64,000 nt of DNA from Verrucomicrobiia bacterium DG1235 (lineage in GTDB: Bacteria; Verrucomicrobiota; Verrucomicrobiia; Opitutales; Opitutaceae): assembly GCA_000155695.1 (NCBI GenBank), contig DS990593.1, positions 40,131-104,130 on the forward strand, in the 5' to 3' direction. Within the stretch, counting starts at the first letter, position 1. The number at the start of each line of letters is the position of its first letter. This document shows positions 1 to 9,498 of this stretch, piece by piece. The notes under the pieces are model-generated. The model was given only the letters and a program-made list of their open reading frames with translations. It did no database searches and was not told the origin of the DNA. Both the position numbers and the translations under genes were made by a program.

Positions 1-1633
1 TGACGGCGCAGCGGGCGGCGAGGCTTTGCTCGAGGCGGAGCAGGTAGTGGTCGATCTCGGGGCCTTTGACTTGGGTGTTGGCTGGAGCGGCGGGCGCGAG
101 GTCGAGCTCGGCTTCGCGGGCGAGGGTGGCGTAGATGTCGGCGAGGACGTCTGGGGCGATGTTGTGGAAGCCGTTTTCGGGGAGTGGGTAGTCGGACTCC
201 CAGAGGACTTTGGCGTCGATGGTGCGGATGAGGCGGAGCTGCAGGGTCCAGTTTTCGCCTTGGGCGATGAGGTGGGAGTCGATGGCGTAGTCGGCGGCGC
301 TGGCGGGTCCGGCGGACATGCGGGCGAGGTTTGAGATTGCGTCGGGCGCGGTTTGTCCAGTGGTGACGACGAGGCCGCCTCCTTCGTTGACGGCCATAGG
401 GATGAGGGCGCGGGATTGGAGAGTAGTTTCGAGGTGGATACGTTCGGCGAGGTAGAGGGGGAGGGCTCGCGTGAAGCGTCCGGAGCTGTTGCTTGGGCCG
501 TTGGTGGCTTTGGCGGGGGCTTGGGGTTGGTCGAGGGAGCACCCGGTGAAGGCGACGAGCGGGGCGTCGGGGAGTTTGGGTGGGAAGTGTGCGGAGATGG
601 GGTGGTCTTGTTTAAGCCAGAGGGGGCCAGGTACGGGGATGACTTGGATTTTGACGGATTCCGGGTCCGGGGCTTCGCGGGTTTCGAAATCGGCTTTGGC
701 GATGACGTCTTCCCAGTGGGCGAGGTGTTCTTGGTAGTCGGGGCGTTGGAGGGATTGGAGCTGGGTGAGGAGGGAGCGGGCGTGGTCGAGCTGGCCGAGG
801 TCGAAATAGGCTTTGATGAGGTTGTTTCCGACTTCGAGGCCGTGTCGTTCGTAGTCGTAGCGCGGGCTGACGAGGGTGACGGCTTCGGGGAGGTGTCCTT
901 GGCGTCCGAGGTCTCCGGCGATTTGCTGTAGCGCGTCGGTGGGTACGGGATCGCCGGCAGCGTCGAGACTTTCTTGATAGAGGGCGAGGGCTTCTTCGAG
1001 CTGGCCTGACTTGAGGGCGGCGCGAGCGACCCAGAGTTGGGCGCGCCAGCTGCCGGGGAGGGCGGCGACGCGTTTGAAGGCGGCAAGGCCTGCGGATTTA
1101 CCGTGCTTTTCCCTTTGGACGACTTCGTACCAGAGCAGGGCGGTGTCTTGGTTGGGGTCGAGCTCGAGGGCGTGCCAGAGGGTTTGCATGGCTTCGTCGT
1201 GGCGGCCGAGGGCTTGTTGGGCTTTGGCGAGGTTGGTGAGGATGACGCCGTTTTCTCCGTGGGCTTGGATGTGGGCTAGGAGGGTTTCCTCGGCGAGGGC
1301 GGGCCGCTCGGTTTGCTGGTAGACGATGGCGAGGGTGGTGGTGCCACGCTCGGGATGGGGATCGATGGCAGCGAGGCGCTTGGCGGCGTCTTCGACTTCG
1401 GCGAAGAGCTTGTCGTTGAAGGCGCTGAGGACGAAGCTGTATAGCTGGTCTGGCTGGTCCCAGGCTTGCTTGAGATTGGGGGCGAGGACCTTGTCGCGCC
1501 ATTCGCTTTTGGCGATCTGCATCTGGCGTCCGTACTGGTCGTAGATGGTGATGAGCTCTGCGTCGCTGGAGACTTGAGGCGCTGGGGTGTCGGGTGACTC
1601 GGGCTTGCCGAAGAGGCGGCGGAAGATGGACAT
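1..1633 (-). CDS. TPR-repeat protein, 3' end outside the window
   Basis: Reading the minus strand from the ATG at 1633 gives an uninterrupted frame of 544 codons that runs off the left edge. It opens MSIFRRLFGKPESPD and has no signal peptide, so it is probably cytoplasmic. Residues about 60-310 are helical TPR-like repeats with the usual Trp/Tyr/Ala spacing (for example LGRHDEAMQTLWHALELDPN). After about residue 345 the character changes to an alpha/beta domain (DAPLVAFTGC, then SAADYAIDSHLIAQGENWTL), which loosely recalls the TolB-N/FlgO-like domains that follow regulatory or cyclase modules. I do not recognise a specific function; a scaffold or regulatory role is a guess. The G-rich open frames on the opposite strand are its shadows. 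No clear Shine-Dalgarno precedes the start. Confidence 0.75.
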   Translation of the reverse strand, partial: MSIFRRLFGKPESPDTPAPQVSSDAELITIYDQYGRQMQIAKSEWRDKVLAPNLKQAWDQPDQLYSFVLSAFNDKLFAEVEDAAKRLAAIDPHPERGTTTLAIVYQQTERPALAEETLLAHIQAHGENGVILTNLAKAQQALGRHDEAMQTLWHALELDPNQDTALLWYEVVQREKHGKSAGLAAFKRVAALPGSWRAQLWVARAALKSGQLEEALALYQESLDAAGDPVPTDALQQIAGDLGRQGHLPEAVTLVSPRYDYERHGLEVGNNLIKAYFDLGQLDHARSLLTQLQSLQRPDYQEHLAHWEDVIAKADFETREAPDPESVKIQVIPVPGPLWLKQDHPISAHFPPKLPDAPLVAFTGCSLDQPQAPAKATNGPSNSSGRFTRALPLYLAERIHLETTLQSRALIPMAVNEGGGLVVTTGQTAPDAISNLARMSAGPASAADYAIDSHLIAQGENWTLQLRLIRTIDAKVLWESDYPLPENGFHNIAPDVLADIYATLAREAELDLAPAAPANTQVKGPEIDHYLLRLEQSLAARCAV

Positions 1634-1795
1634 GGGGCGAGAGTGGAGGGCGATGGATGAGCTGTGAAGGGCGAAGTGGGAAGGATTTCTAGGAGAATTG
1701 TCAGGGAGGCCGTTGACACACTTAGGTGTCGTGAGGTTTGGATGTTGGGTGGTGAGCGCGATGCGGTTTGGGCATCTCGTTCTGGCTTGATTGTG

Positions 1796-1829
1796 AAAAA
1801 GCCCGGACCGTGTGGGCGGGCCGGGCTTG
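1796..1829 (-). terminator. Rho-independent terminator of the giant secreted protein gene
   Basis: On the minus strand the stem AAGCCCGG/CCGGGCTT with a GC-rich inner arm is followed by a T run. It lies 35 bases beyond the stop of the gene ending at 1864. A near copy sits at 7137-7169. Confidence 0.8.
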
Positions 1830-1863
1830 GGAATGGGTGATTGTGCGAGGGTGAATGCCTGGG

Positions 1864-4800
1864 CTAGTTGGCTTCTGCCGCGTCGGATGGCTCGGCGTTG
1901 GGACCTATTTTTATAAACTTAGCTTGTGTTTCCGGTTCGAGTTCGAAGCTGAGATCGGAGGTGTATTTTGTCCAGTCTGTGAGGTTTGAGCTTTGGTAGA
2001 GCGACCAGGTGACGGATATGAGTCCGCCTTTGAGAGCGACCCATTCGCTGTTCACACGATAGTAGAGGTGCGAGATGACTTCTTCGCGGAAGAGACCGAA
2101 GCGATCCGGGTAGAGCTTCACTTCGTTTTGGCCGCTGATAATCGCCTCTTCTAGCTCTTGAGGGGTGTGCAGGGAATAGCTGTCGGGCGATGTAATCACT
2201 TTTTCAATACCTGTAGTCAGGGCGAGCGCTAGGTCGTAGTCGCCTTGGACTTTTTCGGAATAGGTTGGCTCCGAGGCTCCGCCGTTGTTCACGGTGGAGA
2301 CACGATATTGAACTGGAACAGTGATGTGACCTATATCGTGGAAGTAGGTGGCGGGTGGATAGACTTGGGCTATTTCTGTCCATGTAACTCCATCGTCTGC
2401 GCTTGATTCTACGAGATAGAAATTCGTTTCGGGTGATGGTATCCAGAATACGGCATTGTCGCCTTCGCTTGTTTCTTTCGCGACGACGGCGATTGGTTTG
2501 TTTGGAGCTTTTAGGGGGTGTTGAATTATCAGGATATCGTCTAAGTTCCATGGACTAGCGTGGTCGCTATCGTATCCGTTGAGACCAATCCGGATATCCA
2601 GGTCTGTGTTTACCATCTCTTCTGGGATGTCTAGGTAGAAGCGGTTCCATCCGTTTGGCGATGCCAGTTGGGAGCTATTTATTTGGTAGTACCTGAACAG
2701 GTTGGAGGTTCCTCCGAACAGGGATAGTTCGATGTATCCATTGTAGTATGATTCAGTTTTGGTGAATTTAACTGAGAACGCGATGGTTCCGCCGTTCGAC
2801 ATTTTTTTGCTTGGAGATATATAGGCATCGTAGAGCTTGTTTGGCACTAGAAACTTGTTTCCGTCTTCGGTTGTGACAAGGCCATCTAGCTTTTCGAACC
2901 GGTCGTCTGGAATATCTGCTTCGAAGTTCTCTTCGAAGAGGGTCTCGGTCTCTTTTACGGTAATGAGTTTTGGTTCGGATTGGGGGGACTTGCCCGCTTC
3001 GTTCTCTGCAATGGCGTAGTATAGATAGCCTTCGCCTAGGCTGACGTCTTCGTCGAGGAAGAGGCGAGAGTCGCTTGATTCGAAGATGAGCTCTGGATCG
3101 CTTTCGAGGAACTTTCTTCGATAGACGGAGAGGGAGTCTGTCGAGCCGCTAGCGAAACTGTAGACCTGGACGTGGTCGTTCTCTGTCTGACCGATTAGAA
3201 TCGTCGGCACGGATGGTGGCAGAAGCTTGTTTGTGGTGGCCTCGACAGGGGTGCTTGGCGGTCCTTCGCCTTTCGGGTTGATTGAGACTGAACGGTATAG
3301 GTAGCGCGTGTTTTGAGTTAGACCTGTGTCTATGACTTCGTTTTCAACTATACTGATAGTATCGACTTCTATCCATTGATCCGGCTCGGAGCCGAGCGCG
3401 CGTTCGATGCGTACCTTTTCTGTATTCGAGTGGCCGCCGTTTATGTAAACTCGAATAGAGTTAGTATCGATTACGTTGGTGCTCAAGCTGGGTGAAGTTG
3501 GCAGTCCATAGTCTATGCCTGCTGCGATGGTTTCGCTGATGGCGGTTCTGCCATAGGAACCAAGGGCGGAAATCCTATAGAAGTAGAGTTGGTCTGAGTA
3601 GATATTGTAGCCGTCGATCCACTGTAGCGTGCTTTTAGATACTGTTTTGATATTGGACCAGTATCTGGAGTTTGTACTTTTTTGGATTTCGTATGCGTAA
3701 GCGTTTTCGGCAGCGTCCCAATTGAGCCTGATCTCGCTGTCTTCGGTGATTTCGGCGCTTAGGTTGCTTGGGGCGGTCGGCTCTAGTTTGGTGATTTCCA
3801 GGATATCCGAGTACTGGCTTTCGAGCTCTCCGTTTACTGCCTTGACGCGGTATTGGTAGGTGTTGTCCGAGGATGCGTTGTTGTCTTGGTAGTAGGTTTG
3901 GTTTGCAGGGAGCTCGGCGAGATCTTCCCAATCTCCGCCGTTTGTTCGGCGTTCGAGCTTGTATCCGTTTTCTCCTCCCACGTCTTGCCAGTTGACTGAT
4001 ATTTCGTTGTTGGCTGGATAGGACAGGACTGGGGCGATCGGCTTAGCGAGCGTGTCGGGTGGCGCTACGTTTAGGTCTGTCTTAAGGAGCTCTATTTTTG
4101 GTTCTGTATAGGACGATTGCGTAACGACGACGATGGTGTCTTCCGGTCCTTCGACGAGTTTCTGGATACTGTTCTGCACTGTCTTGACCGCTTCTTCTTC
4201 GTAGGTCGTTTCGTTCCATTTTTGTAATTCGCGGTCGGAGGAGGTGAAGAGATTTCCTCCGACCCAAACTCCGGAAACCAGGTAGCGGTTTAGGCTAAGG
4301 AGTTGTCCTTGGGTGTTGACGGAGTAGATAGAGCCATCGCTCAAAAGGAGGAGGGATTTCTCGAAGTATTCGGCGATCAGATTGCCGGAATTGTATACAT
4401 CGCTGACAAGGCTACTTTCTTTAAGCTGATGATTTTCGTCAAGCTCGGTGGCGTAGATGTAGCTGTCTTTCCAGTAGAAGCGTTGTGAAAATTCATCCCA
4501 CCAAAATTGTTCGTTTGAATCTGGATACATGATTCGGTCGGAGTCGTATTCTCCTCCTACGTTGTCGTATACATTCTGATTGTAGTAGTCGCTCGCGATG
4601 ATGTATCCAGAATTTGAACTGATAAAGCGAATGTCGCCGGTGAGCACCGCGAAGGGGATTTCGCTGTAGTTCACGCCGGATAGGCTTATGAAACTAACCG
4701 TTCCATCTCTGTAGCCGACGAGAATGGCGTTTCTCGAATCAGATATGTGAACGGCAGTAGGAGCATCTTTAAGGGGGATCGATTCGATCCAATTCTGTTC

Positions 4801-7017
4801 GACGAGGTCGTAGCGGTAGATGGCTGCGGTATTTCTAAAGCTAAGGTAGAGAGTTCCTGCACTGTCGGCTTCTGCCCATGTCAGGTTGCCTTTGATGTCT
4901 TCGAGAGCGAGGGGGGGCAAGTCGTTGGGAGTGATCGAGGTGTCGACAAGAATCGTATTTGAATAGGGAGATGAGAGATCGCCGTTTTTCGCGAGGACTC
5001 GGTAGCTGTATTCGGAGTTTAGGATTAGACCGTTGTCGACGAAGCTGGTGGATTCTGCGTCTGCGATGTTCGCAATCGTTTCCCATGTGGCTCCACTATC
5101 TTCTGAGCGCTCAAGTGCGTATGTTTCCGCGCCTGATACATAGGACCATTCCAGTCGTGTAGAGGTGCCGACGATCTTATCGAGATGTAGAAGAGGAGTG
5201 GAAAGCGTGGATGGCGCTATGATACTGTAGGAAGTATCTAGTTTTTTGATACGAATTTGGCCGGAGTCGGCTTGGGTGATCAACAAAAGGTGGTCGTCTG
5301 GAGTTCCGGCGAGTCCGACAGGTTGTTGAGAGAAGCTGTAGCTTGTCGCGTTTTCTTCGTAGGTCGGTAGATCCCAGTTTTTGATACTGCCTCCCTGTGC
5401 AGTGTGTAGCCGACCGTTTATCCAAGTCGCCCCAAATATCGGGTCGGGTACGGTGGTGACGGTTCCTTGCTCGTCAGACTTTAGGAGGTAGCCGTTTGCT
5501 GTAAGGATAAGGCCTTGAGTGGGGTGGGAGTAGAGGGGGGCTTGTTGGCCGGAGAGAGAGGAATGTGAGAAGGTGTAGTCTGTTAGTTTTCCGTCGGTGC
5601 CGATGCCGCCTGAATGAACTCTATTATAATTTCCTTGGCTGGTGTAGACGATGCGTCGGGTGCTTTCGTTCCAGACTGCGGACTGATCCCGACTTCCGTG
5701 GCTGGTGGAATCTACGTCGGTGCCGCTGTCATTATAAATGTGATACGATTGAGAGTTCCCTTCGTATTGGTCGACGAATAGATAGTCGCCTGTTCTGACG
5801 ATGAGGCCGACGGGATGGCCTACGTTTTTGAAGAGGGTCTCGGTCAAGGTGTCCGAGGTGGTGTCAAAGTAGGTGATTTCGCCGGACTCGTATCCTACGT
5901 AGATTCGATTTTGATTCTCGGCAAATGATAGGGTATTGGGGCTGGATTTGAGTGGTAGGTTTTCCAGCCATGCCTGGGTGCCGCTATCCCAACGAAACAG
6001 AATTCCGAAAGTGCGGTGCGACAGGTAGAGGATGCCGTTTTGGTCTATGATAATGTCGTCAGGAGAAAATGACAGAGTCGAGGGATCGATGGGAGCGGTT
6101 GGGTCGTCGACGGATAGGGTGTCATAGGAAATGGCTTCCACTGATATGCCGTTTTCGCTTTCGTCGCTGGGATAGAACGCGAAAACGAACTCCGTGCTAT
6201 GATGCACGAAATGCGCTTCTGGCTTATTCTCTAAGCTAGTCCGTCCTGTTTCCTGATAGGCAACCGAGTAAGCAATGACTTCGCCTTCTGTTGCGATGAC
6301 AGGGAGTGTGTCCTCGACGAAATCTATGTGGATAATGTTTGATTCCAATTGCGCGATTTTTTCGCGTTGGGATGAGTTGTATACAGTTCCCGAATACGCG
6401 ACGTAGCGGCTTCCATTTGGCCATTGGTATATTCGCTGGCCAAAGTTGTCGGAAAAGTAGAGAGCCGCAGCGGAGGCGGCAAATGTTCCGTTGTCGTCGT
6501 AGTCCAGTTCTGCGATTCGGCTGTAGTTGTTGGCGGCGAACAGTCGGTTTCGTTCGGGATCTATTTCGAAATCGTGGGACCAGTGATAGCTAGTAGTGTT
6601 GAAGCTGTCGATTTTGGCTAGAGTGGATCGATTGAAGCTGTCGACGCTGATAGAGTTGCTGGAGTAGTCCGCGAAGAGAATGTTTCCGTCTAGCTTAATG
6701 CTTCGAACGTTGTTGCTTATGTTCGCGATATGGGTTTCGCCTGAACCGTCTTTGTTGTAACGGTAGAGGGCTTTGCCGTAGGCGATGTAGAGAAATGAAT
6801 CGTCGGTTGCGAAGGCGGAGGGCGTTTTCGAGAGAGTGATGGAGGAATCCCAAGCCTGGCTCTGAAAGTTGTAGATTTCGATGCGCGGGTTTAGGGCATG
6901 GAGGAAGTAGGCCTTGTCATCGAAGCGACTCGAATCGACCCAATTGGGAGCAGCGTTTAGGGAAGCGAGTCCCGTGTTTGCGAGGAGGAGAAGGAGGGAG
7001 ATGAGTAAAGGGCGCAT
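1864..7017 (-). CDS. Giant secreted beta-propeller / fibronectin type III protein
   Basis: The 1717-residue product starts with a signal peptide (MRPLLISLLLLLANTGLA, cut near SLNAAP). Two long beta-rich segments (about residues 27-600 and 700-990) look like propeller blades. Each carries a similar blade, one with AWLENLPLKSSPNT and one with NWIESIPLKDAPTA, so the propeller part seems internally duplicated. About five or six FN3 domains follow or separate them, marked by repeated Y.LERS.D.G..W and Y.YRV.A motifs. A lectin-like beta-sandwich (about 1350-1500, around GYIELSLFGGTSN) precedes the last FN3. The end contains YQSSNLTDWTKY, a segment seen in many verrucomicrobial secreted proteins. 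There is no VPDSG or PEP tail and no transmembrane anchor, so it is predicted to be released or held at the cell surface. Ligand and role are unknown. The gene stands alone between two terminators. Confidence 0.85.
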   Translation of the reverse strand: MRPLLISLLLLLANTGLASLNAAPNWVDSSRFDDKAYFLHALNPRIEIYNFQSQAWDSSITLSKTPSAFATDDSFLYIAYGKALYRYNKDGSGETHIANISNNVRSIKLDGNILFADYSSNSISVDSFNRSTLAKIDSFNTTSYHWSHDFEIDPERNRLFAANNYSRIAELDYDDNGTFAASAAALYFSDNFGQRIYQWPNGSRYVAYSGTVYNSSQREKIAQLESNIIHIDFVEDTLPVIATEGEVIAYSVAYQETGRTSLENKPEAHFVHHSTEFVFAFYPSDESENGISVEAISYDTLSVDDPTAPIDPSTLSFSPDDIIIDQNGILYLSHRTFGILFRWDSGTQAWLENLPLKSSPNTLSFAENQNRIYVGYESGEITYFDTTSDTLTETLFKNVGHPVGLIVRTGDYLFVDQYEGNSQSYHIYNDSGTDVDSTSHGSRDQSAVWNESTRRIVYTSQGNYNRVHSGGIGTDGKLTDYTFSHSSLSGQQAPLYSHPTQGLILTANGYLLKSDEQGTVTTVPDPIFGATWINGRLHTAQGGSIKNWDLPTYEENATSYSFSQQPVGLAGTPDDHLLLITQADSGQIRIKKLDTSYSIIAPSTLSTPLLHLDKIVGTSTRLEWSYVSGAETYALERSEDSGATWETIANIADAESTSFVDNGLILNSEYSYRVLAKNGDLSSPYSNTILVDTSITPNDLPPLALEDIKGNLTWAEADSAGTLYLSFRNTAAIYRYDLVEQNWIESIPLKDAPTAVHISDSRNAILVGYRDGTVSFISLSGVNYSEIPFAVLTGDIRFISSNSGYIIASDYYNQNVYDNVGGEYDSDRIMYPDSNEQFWWDEFSQRFYWKDSYIYATELDENHQLKESSLVSDVYNSGNLIAEYFEKSLLLLSDGSIYSVNTQGQLLSLNRYLVSGVWVGGNLFTSSDRELQKWNETTYEEEAVKTVQNSIQKLVEGPEDTIVVVTQSSYTEPKIELLKTDLNVAPPDTLAKPIAPVLSYPANNEISVNWQDVGGENGYKLERRTNGGDWEDLAELPANQTYYQDNNASSDNTYQYRVKAVNGELESQYSDILEITKLEPTAPSNLSAEITEDSEIRLNWDAAENAYAYEIQKSTNSRYWSNIKTVSKSTLQWIDGYNIYSDQLYFYRISALGSYGRTAISETIAAGIDYGLPTSPSLSTNVIDTNSIRVYINGGHSNTEKVRIERALGSEPDQWIEVDTISIVENEVIDTGLTQNTRYLYRSVSINPKGEGPPSTPVEATTNKLLPPSVPTILIGQTENDHVQVYSFASGSTDSLSVYRRKFLESDPELIFESSDSRLFLDEDVSLGEGYLYYAIAENEAGKSPQSEPKLITVKETETLFEENFEADIPDDRFEKLDGLVTTEDGNKFLVPNKLYDAYISPSKKMSNGGTIAFSVKFTKTESYYNGYIELSLFGGTSNLFRYYQINSSQLASPNGWNRFYLDIPEEMVNTDLDIRIGLNGYDSDHASPWNLDDILIIQHPLKAPNKPIAVVAKETSEGDNAVFWIPSPETNFYLVESSADDGVTWTEIAQVYPPATYFHDIGHITVPVQYRVSTVNNGGASEPTYSEKVQGDYDLALALTTGIEKVITSPDSYSLHTPQELEEAIISGQNEVKLYPDRFGLFREEVISHLYYRVNSEWVALKGGLISVTWSLYQSSNLTDWTKYTSDLSFELEPETQAKFIKIGPNAEPSDAAEAN

Positions 7018-7136
7018 GTATAGGGGAGCTTTAGATAAGGAGATTCGTACCTTTACTTAAATTCCACGTCAAGAAGAGCCTAGGGATGATTTGCTATGTA
7101 AAGGGGGGCTTGATTGGTGGATAAGGGATTCGACAC

Positions 7137-7169
7137 GAAAAAGCCCGGACCGCTTGGGCGGGCCGGGCA
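7137..7169 (-). terminator. Terminator of htpG
   Basis: On the minus strand GCCCGG...CCGGGC with an inner CCGC/GCGG arm is followed by TTTTTCG. It lies just past the htpG stop. The sequence closely matches the terminator at 1796-1829. Confidence 0.8.
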
Positions 7170-7216
7170 TGAGAATTGGGTTTTGTGAGGCGCGGGTCAG
7201 CGCCCACGCTCTACCT

Positions 7217-9064
7217 TTATTTGGTGGCTGCTTGCTCGAGGATCTCGTACATACGGGTGATCATTTCCTTGGGGTCTTCTAGGAGACCGGCGGCTACCAT
7301 GGCGTTGTCGAAGGTTTGCTGGGCGATGAGCTTGGCGAGGTCTTCGTTGCTGGCGCGCTGCGTATTCAGATTCTTGATCAGCTCGTGGCGCGGGTTGATC
7401 TCGAAGAGGACTTCGACGGGCATTGGAGAGTCTTGTCCCATCTGCTTCATCATGCGGCGCATCTGGCTGGACATGGCGTCGGGCGAGAGGGCCATGACGG
7501 GACTGTCGACGAGGCGGGTGGAGACTTTGACTTCCTTGACGCGGTCGCCGATGGAGGTCTTGAGCCACTCGCAGAGGGACTTGGCGTCGTCTTCGGAGAG
7601 AGCTTCGCCTTTGGGAGTGGGGGCGTCGTCGAGCTTGAGGTCGCCTTGGTCGGCGGATACGAGCGTCTTTTCCTCGAACTGGTTGAGGTTGGACATGACG
7701 TATTCGTCGATGGGCTCATAGAGGAAGAGCACTTCGAGGCCGCGGGACTTGAGGCCTTCGAGGTAGGGGCCGGACTCGATGGACTCGCGGTTTTGGCCGA
7801 GGATGTAGTAGATCTCCTTTTGCTCTTCCTTCATGCGGGAAACGTAGTCGGCGAGGCTGGTGGTCTTGCCCTTTTCGGTGACGGAGGACTCGAAGTAGAG
7901 GAGCTTGGCGATGTCGTCGCGGTAGGTGAAGTCGGTGGCGACGCCTTCCTTGAGGAAGACTCCGAAGTTCTTGAAGAACTCCGCGTATTGCTCGGGGCGT
8001 TTCTTGGCTTCTTCGCCGAGGAATTTGAGGTAGCGCTTGGTGATGACTCGGCTGATCTTCTGAGTGAGGCCGTTGTCCTGCATAGTCTCGCGCGAGATGT
8101 TGAGCGGGAGGTCGGCGGAGTCGATGACGCCTTTGACGTAGCGGAGCCACTCTGGGAGGAGGCCTTCCGGCTTGGCGTCGATGAGGACCTTGCGGCAGTG
8201 GAGGGCGACGCCGGGATCGATACGGCCGTAGCCGAAGCGTTCGGTGTTGGTCTTGGGTGTGAAGAGCAGGGCTTTGATATCGAGCGGGGCGTCTGCGGAG
8301 AAGTGCAGTCGGTAGTGGGGCTCGTCGTGGGCGTTGGCCTGGAACTTGTAGAATTCTGTGTATTCTTCGTCTTTGATTTCGTTTTTGGAGCGGAGCCAGA
8401 GTGCGTCGACGGTGTTGATCTTCTCGTCGTTGAGCTTGATTGGGAATTGGACGAAAGAGGAGTAGCGCTTGACGATTTCCTTGATGGTGTCGGCCTTGGC
8501 GTACTGCTTGAAGTCGTCCGCGAGCTCGATGACGATCTTGGCGCCGCGTTTCTGAGTTTCGGTTTCCTCGATCTCGTAGGCTCCGACGCCGTCGGATGTC
8601 CAGCAATGCGAGGGGGTGTCCTTGCGCCAGGACTGGGTGTAGACCTTGACTTCCTTGGCGACCATGAAGGCCGAGTAGAAGCCAACGCCGAATTGGCCGA
8701 TGAGGTCTGCGTTTTTCTCGCCGCCCGACTTGAGGGCTTCGAGGAACTGCTTGGAGCCCGAGTGGGCGATGGTGCCGAGGTTTTCGACGAGCTCGTCGCG
8801 GGTGAGGCCGATGCCGTAGTCCTGGATCGTGAGGGTGCCGGCCTCTTCGTCGGTCGAGATGTTGATCTCGAGTTCGAGAGAGTCGTCCTGAATTTCGCTC
8901 TCGGTGATCTTGAGGTGGCGCAGCTTTTCCAAGGCGTCGGAAGCATTGGAAATAAGCTCGCGAACGAAGATCTCCTTTTCGGTGTAGAGGCTGTGGATGA
9001 CGATATCCAGCAGTTGCTTGATCTCAGCTTTGAATTCGTGCTTTTCGATGTTTTGTGCGCTCAT
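7217..9064 (-). CDS. htpG: Molecular chaperone HtpG (bacterial Hsp90)
   Basis: The 615-residue protein has the expected Hsp90 length and order: an N-terminal GHKL ATPase domain with ELISNASDALEKLRH (36-50), the DYGIGLTRDEL Bergerat-fold loop and LIGQFGVGFYSAFMV (near 120); a middle domain with LPLNISRETMQDN; and a C-terminal dimerisation domain ending AGLLEDPKEMITRMYEILEQ. It folds client proteins in the cytoplasm in an ATP-driven clamp cycle. It is a single-gene unit, with a terminator right after it and a divergent gene starting at 9205. Third-codon GC is high, so large false frames appear on the opposite strand. Confidence 0.98.
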   Translation of the reverse strand: MSAQNIEKHEFKAEIKQLLDIVIHSLYTEKEIFVRELISNASDALEKLRHLKITESEIQDDSLELEINISTDEEAGTLTIQDYGIGLTRDELVENLGTIAHSGSKQFLEALKSGGEKNADLIGQFGVGFYSAFMVAKEVKVYTQSWRKDTPSHCWTSDGVGAYEIEETETQKRGAKIVIELADDFKQYAKADTIKEIVKRYSSFVQFPIKLNDEKINTVDALWLRSKNEIKDEEYTEFYKFQANAHDEPHYRLHFSADAPLDIKALLFTPKTNTERFGYGRIDPGVALHCRKVLIDAKPEGLLPEWLRYVKGVIDSADLPLNISRETMQDNGLTQKISRVITKRYLKFLGEEAKKRPEQYAEFFKNFGVFLKEGVATDFTYRDDIAKLLYFESSVTEKGKTTSLADYVSRMKEEQKEIYYILGQNRESIESGPYLEGLKSRGLEVLFLYEPIDEYVMSNLNQFEEKTLVSADQGDLKLDDAPTPKGEALSEDDAKSLCEWLKTSIGDRVKEVKVSTRLVDSPVMALSPDAMSSQMRRMMKQMGQDSPMPVEVLFEINPRHELIKNLNTQRASNEDLAKLIAQQTFDNAMVAAGLLEDPKEMITRMYEILEQAATK

Positions 9065-9204
9065 GGTTGTTTAATTAAAATTAGGGGCTAAATGCGTTAT
9101 GCGCCCTTGAGATGCATTCAAGCAGTAATTTGTTTCCGCCTTTGGCGCATGCGCGGTTTGGATTTTGTCGTTGTGTGCTGCAATGCGGGTTCGTCCGCTG
9201 ATTT

Positions 9205-9465
9205 ATGAAAGCGTTAGGGACTAGAATTGCGGCGGTAGGAGTGATGTTGCTCGGCCTGCTCACTTGGATTTACGGAGGGGCTCAGATTGGCTTCTACAAG
9301 ACCTATTACTCGGTGCAGCGTGTCGACGAGATAACCGAGCTCGAATACCAGGAGCGTGTTGAAGCGTTTCTTCCGGGAATCGAGACGCTGGTGATCGCTT
9401 TCGCGGCATTTGTGGTCCTTTTGTCCGCTAGCGTAATTTTAGAGAGACGATCCGAAAATGCGTGA
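9205..9465 (+). CDS. Small two-helix membrane protein
   Basis: This 86-residue protein of unknown function has two predicted membrane helices, about residues 5-27 (IAAVGVMLLGLLTWIYGG) and 58-78 (LVIAFAAFVVLLSASVIL). They are joined by a charged stretch, EITELEYQERVEA. It lies 33 bases upstream of the YceI gene on the same strand and may be co-transcribed with it. The gene is divergent from htpG, with 140 bases between the two starts. Codon use matches its neighbours, which supports a real gene. Confidence 0.7.
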   Translation: MKALGTRIAAVGVMLLGLLTWIYGGAQIGFYKTYYSVQRVDEITELEYQERVEAFLPGIETLVIAFAAFVVLLSASVILERRSENA

Positions 9466-9498
9466 ATCTTTGAATTCCTTAACCATCAAGAAACTATT

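Noticed and set aside
26-1502. Several Gly/Val-rich open frames on the plus strand at the left edge
   Set aside because: They are the opposite-strand shadow of the GC-rich TPR gene that reads continuously on the minus strand; their composition is unlike any protein family.
7316-9091. A 591-codon acidic open frame opposite htpG
   Set aside because: It mirrors htpG exactly, contains no motifs, and results from third-position GC bias.
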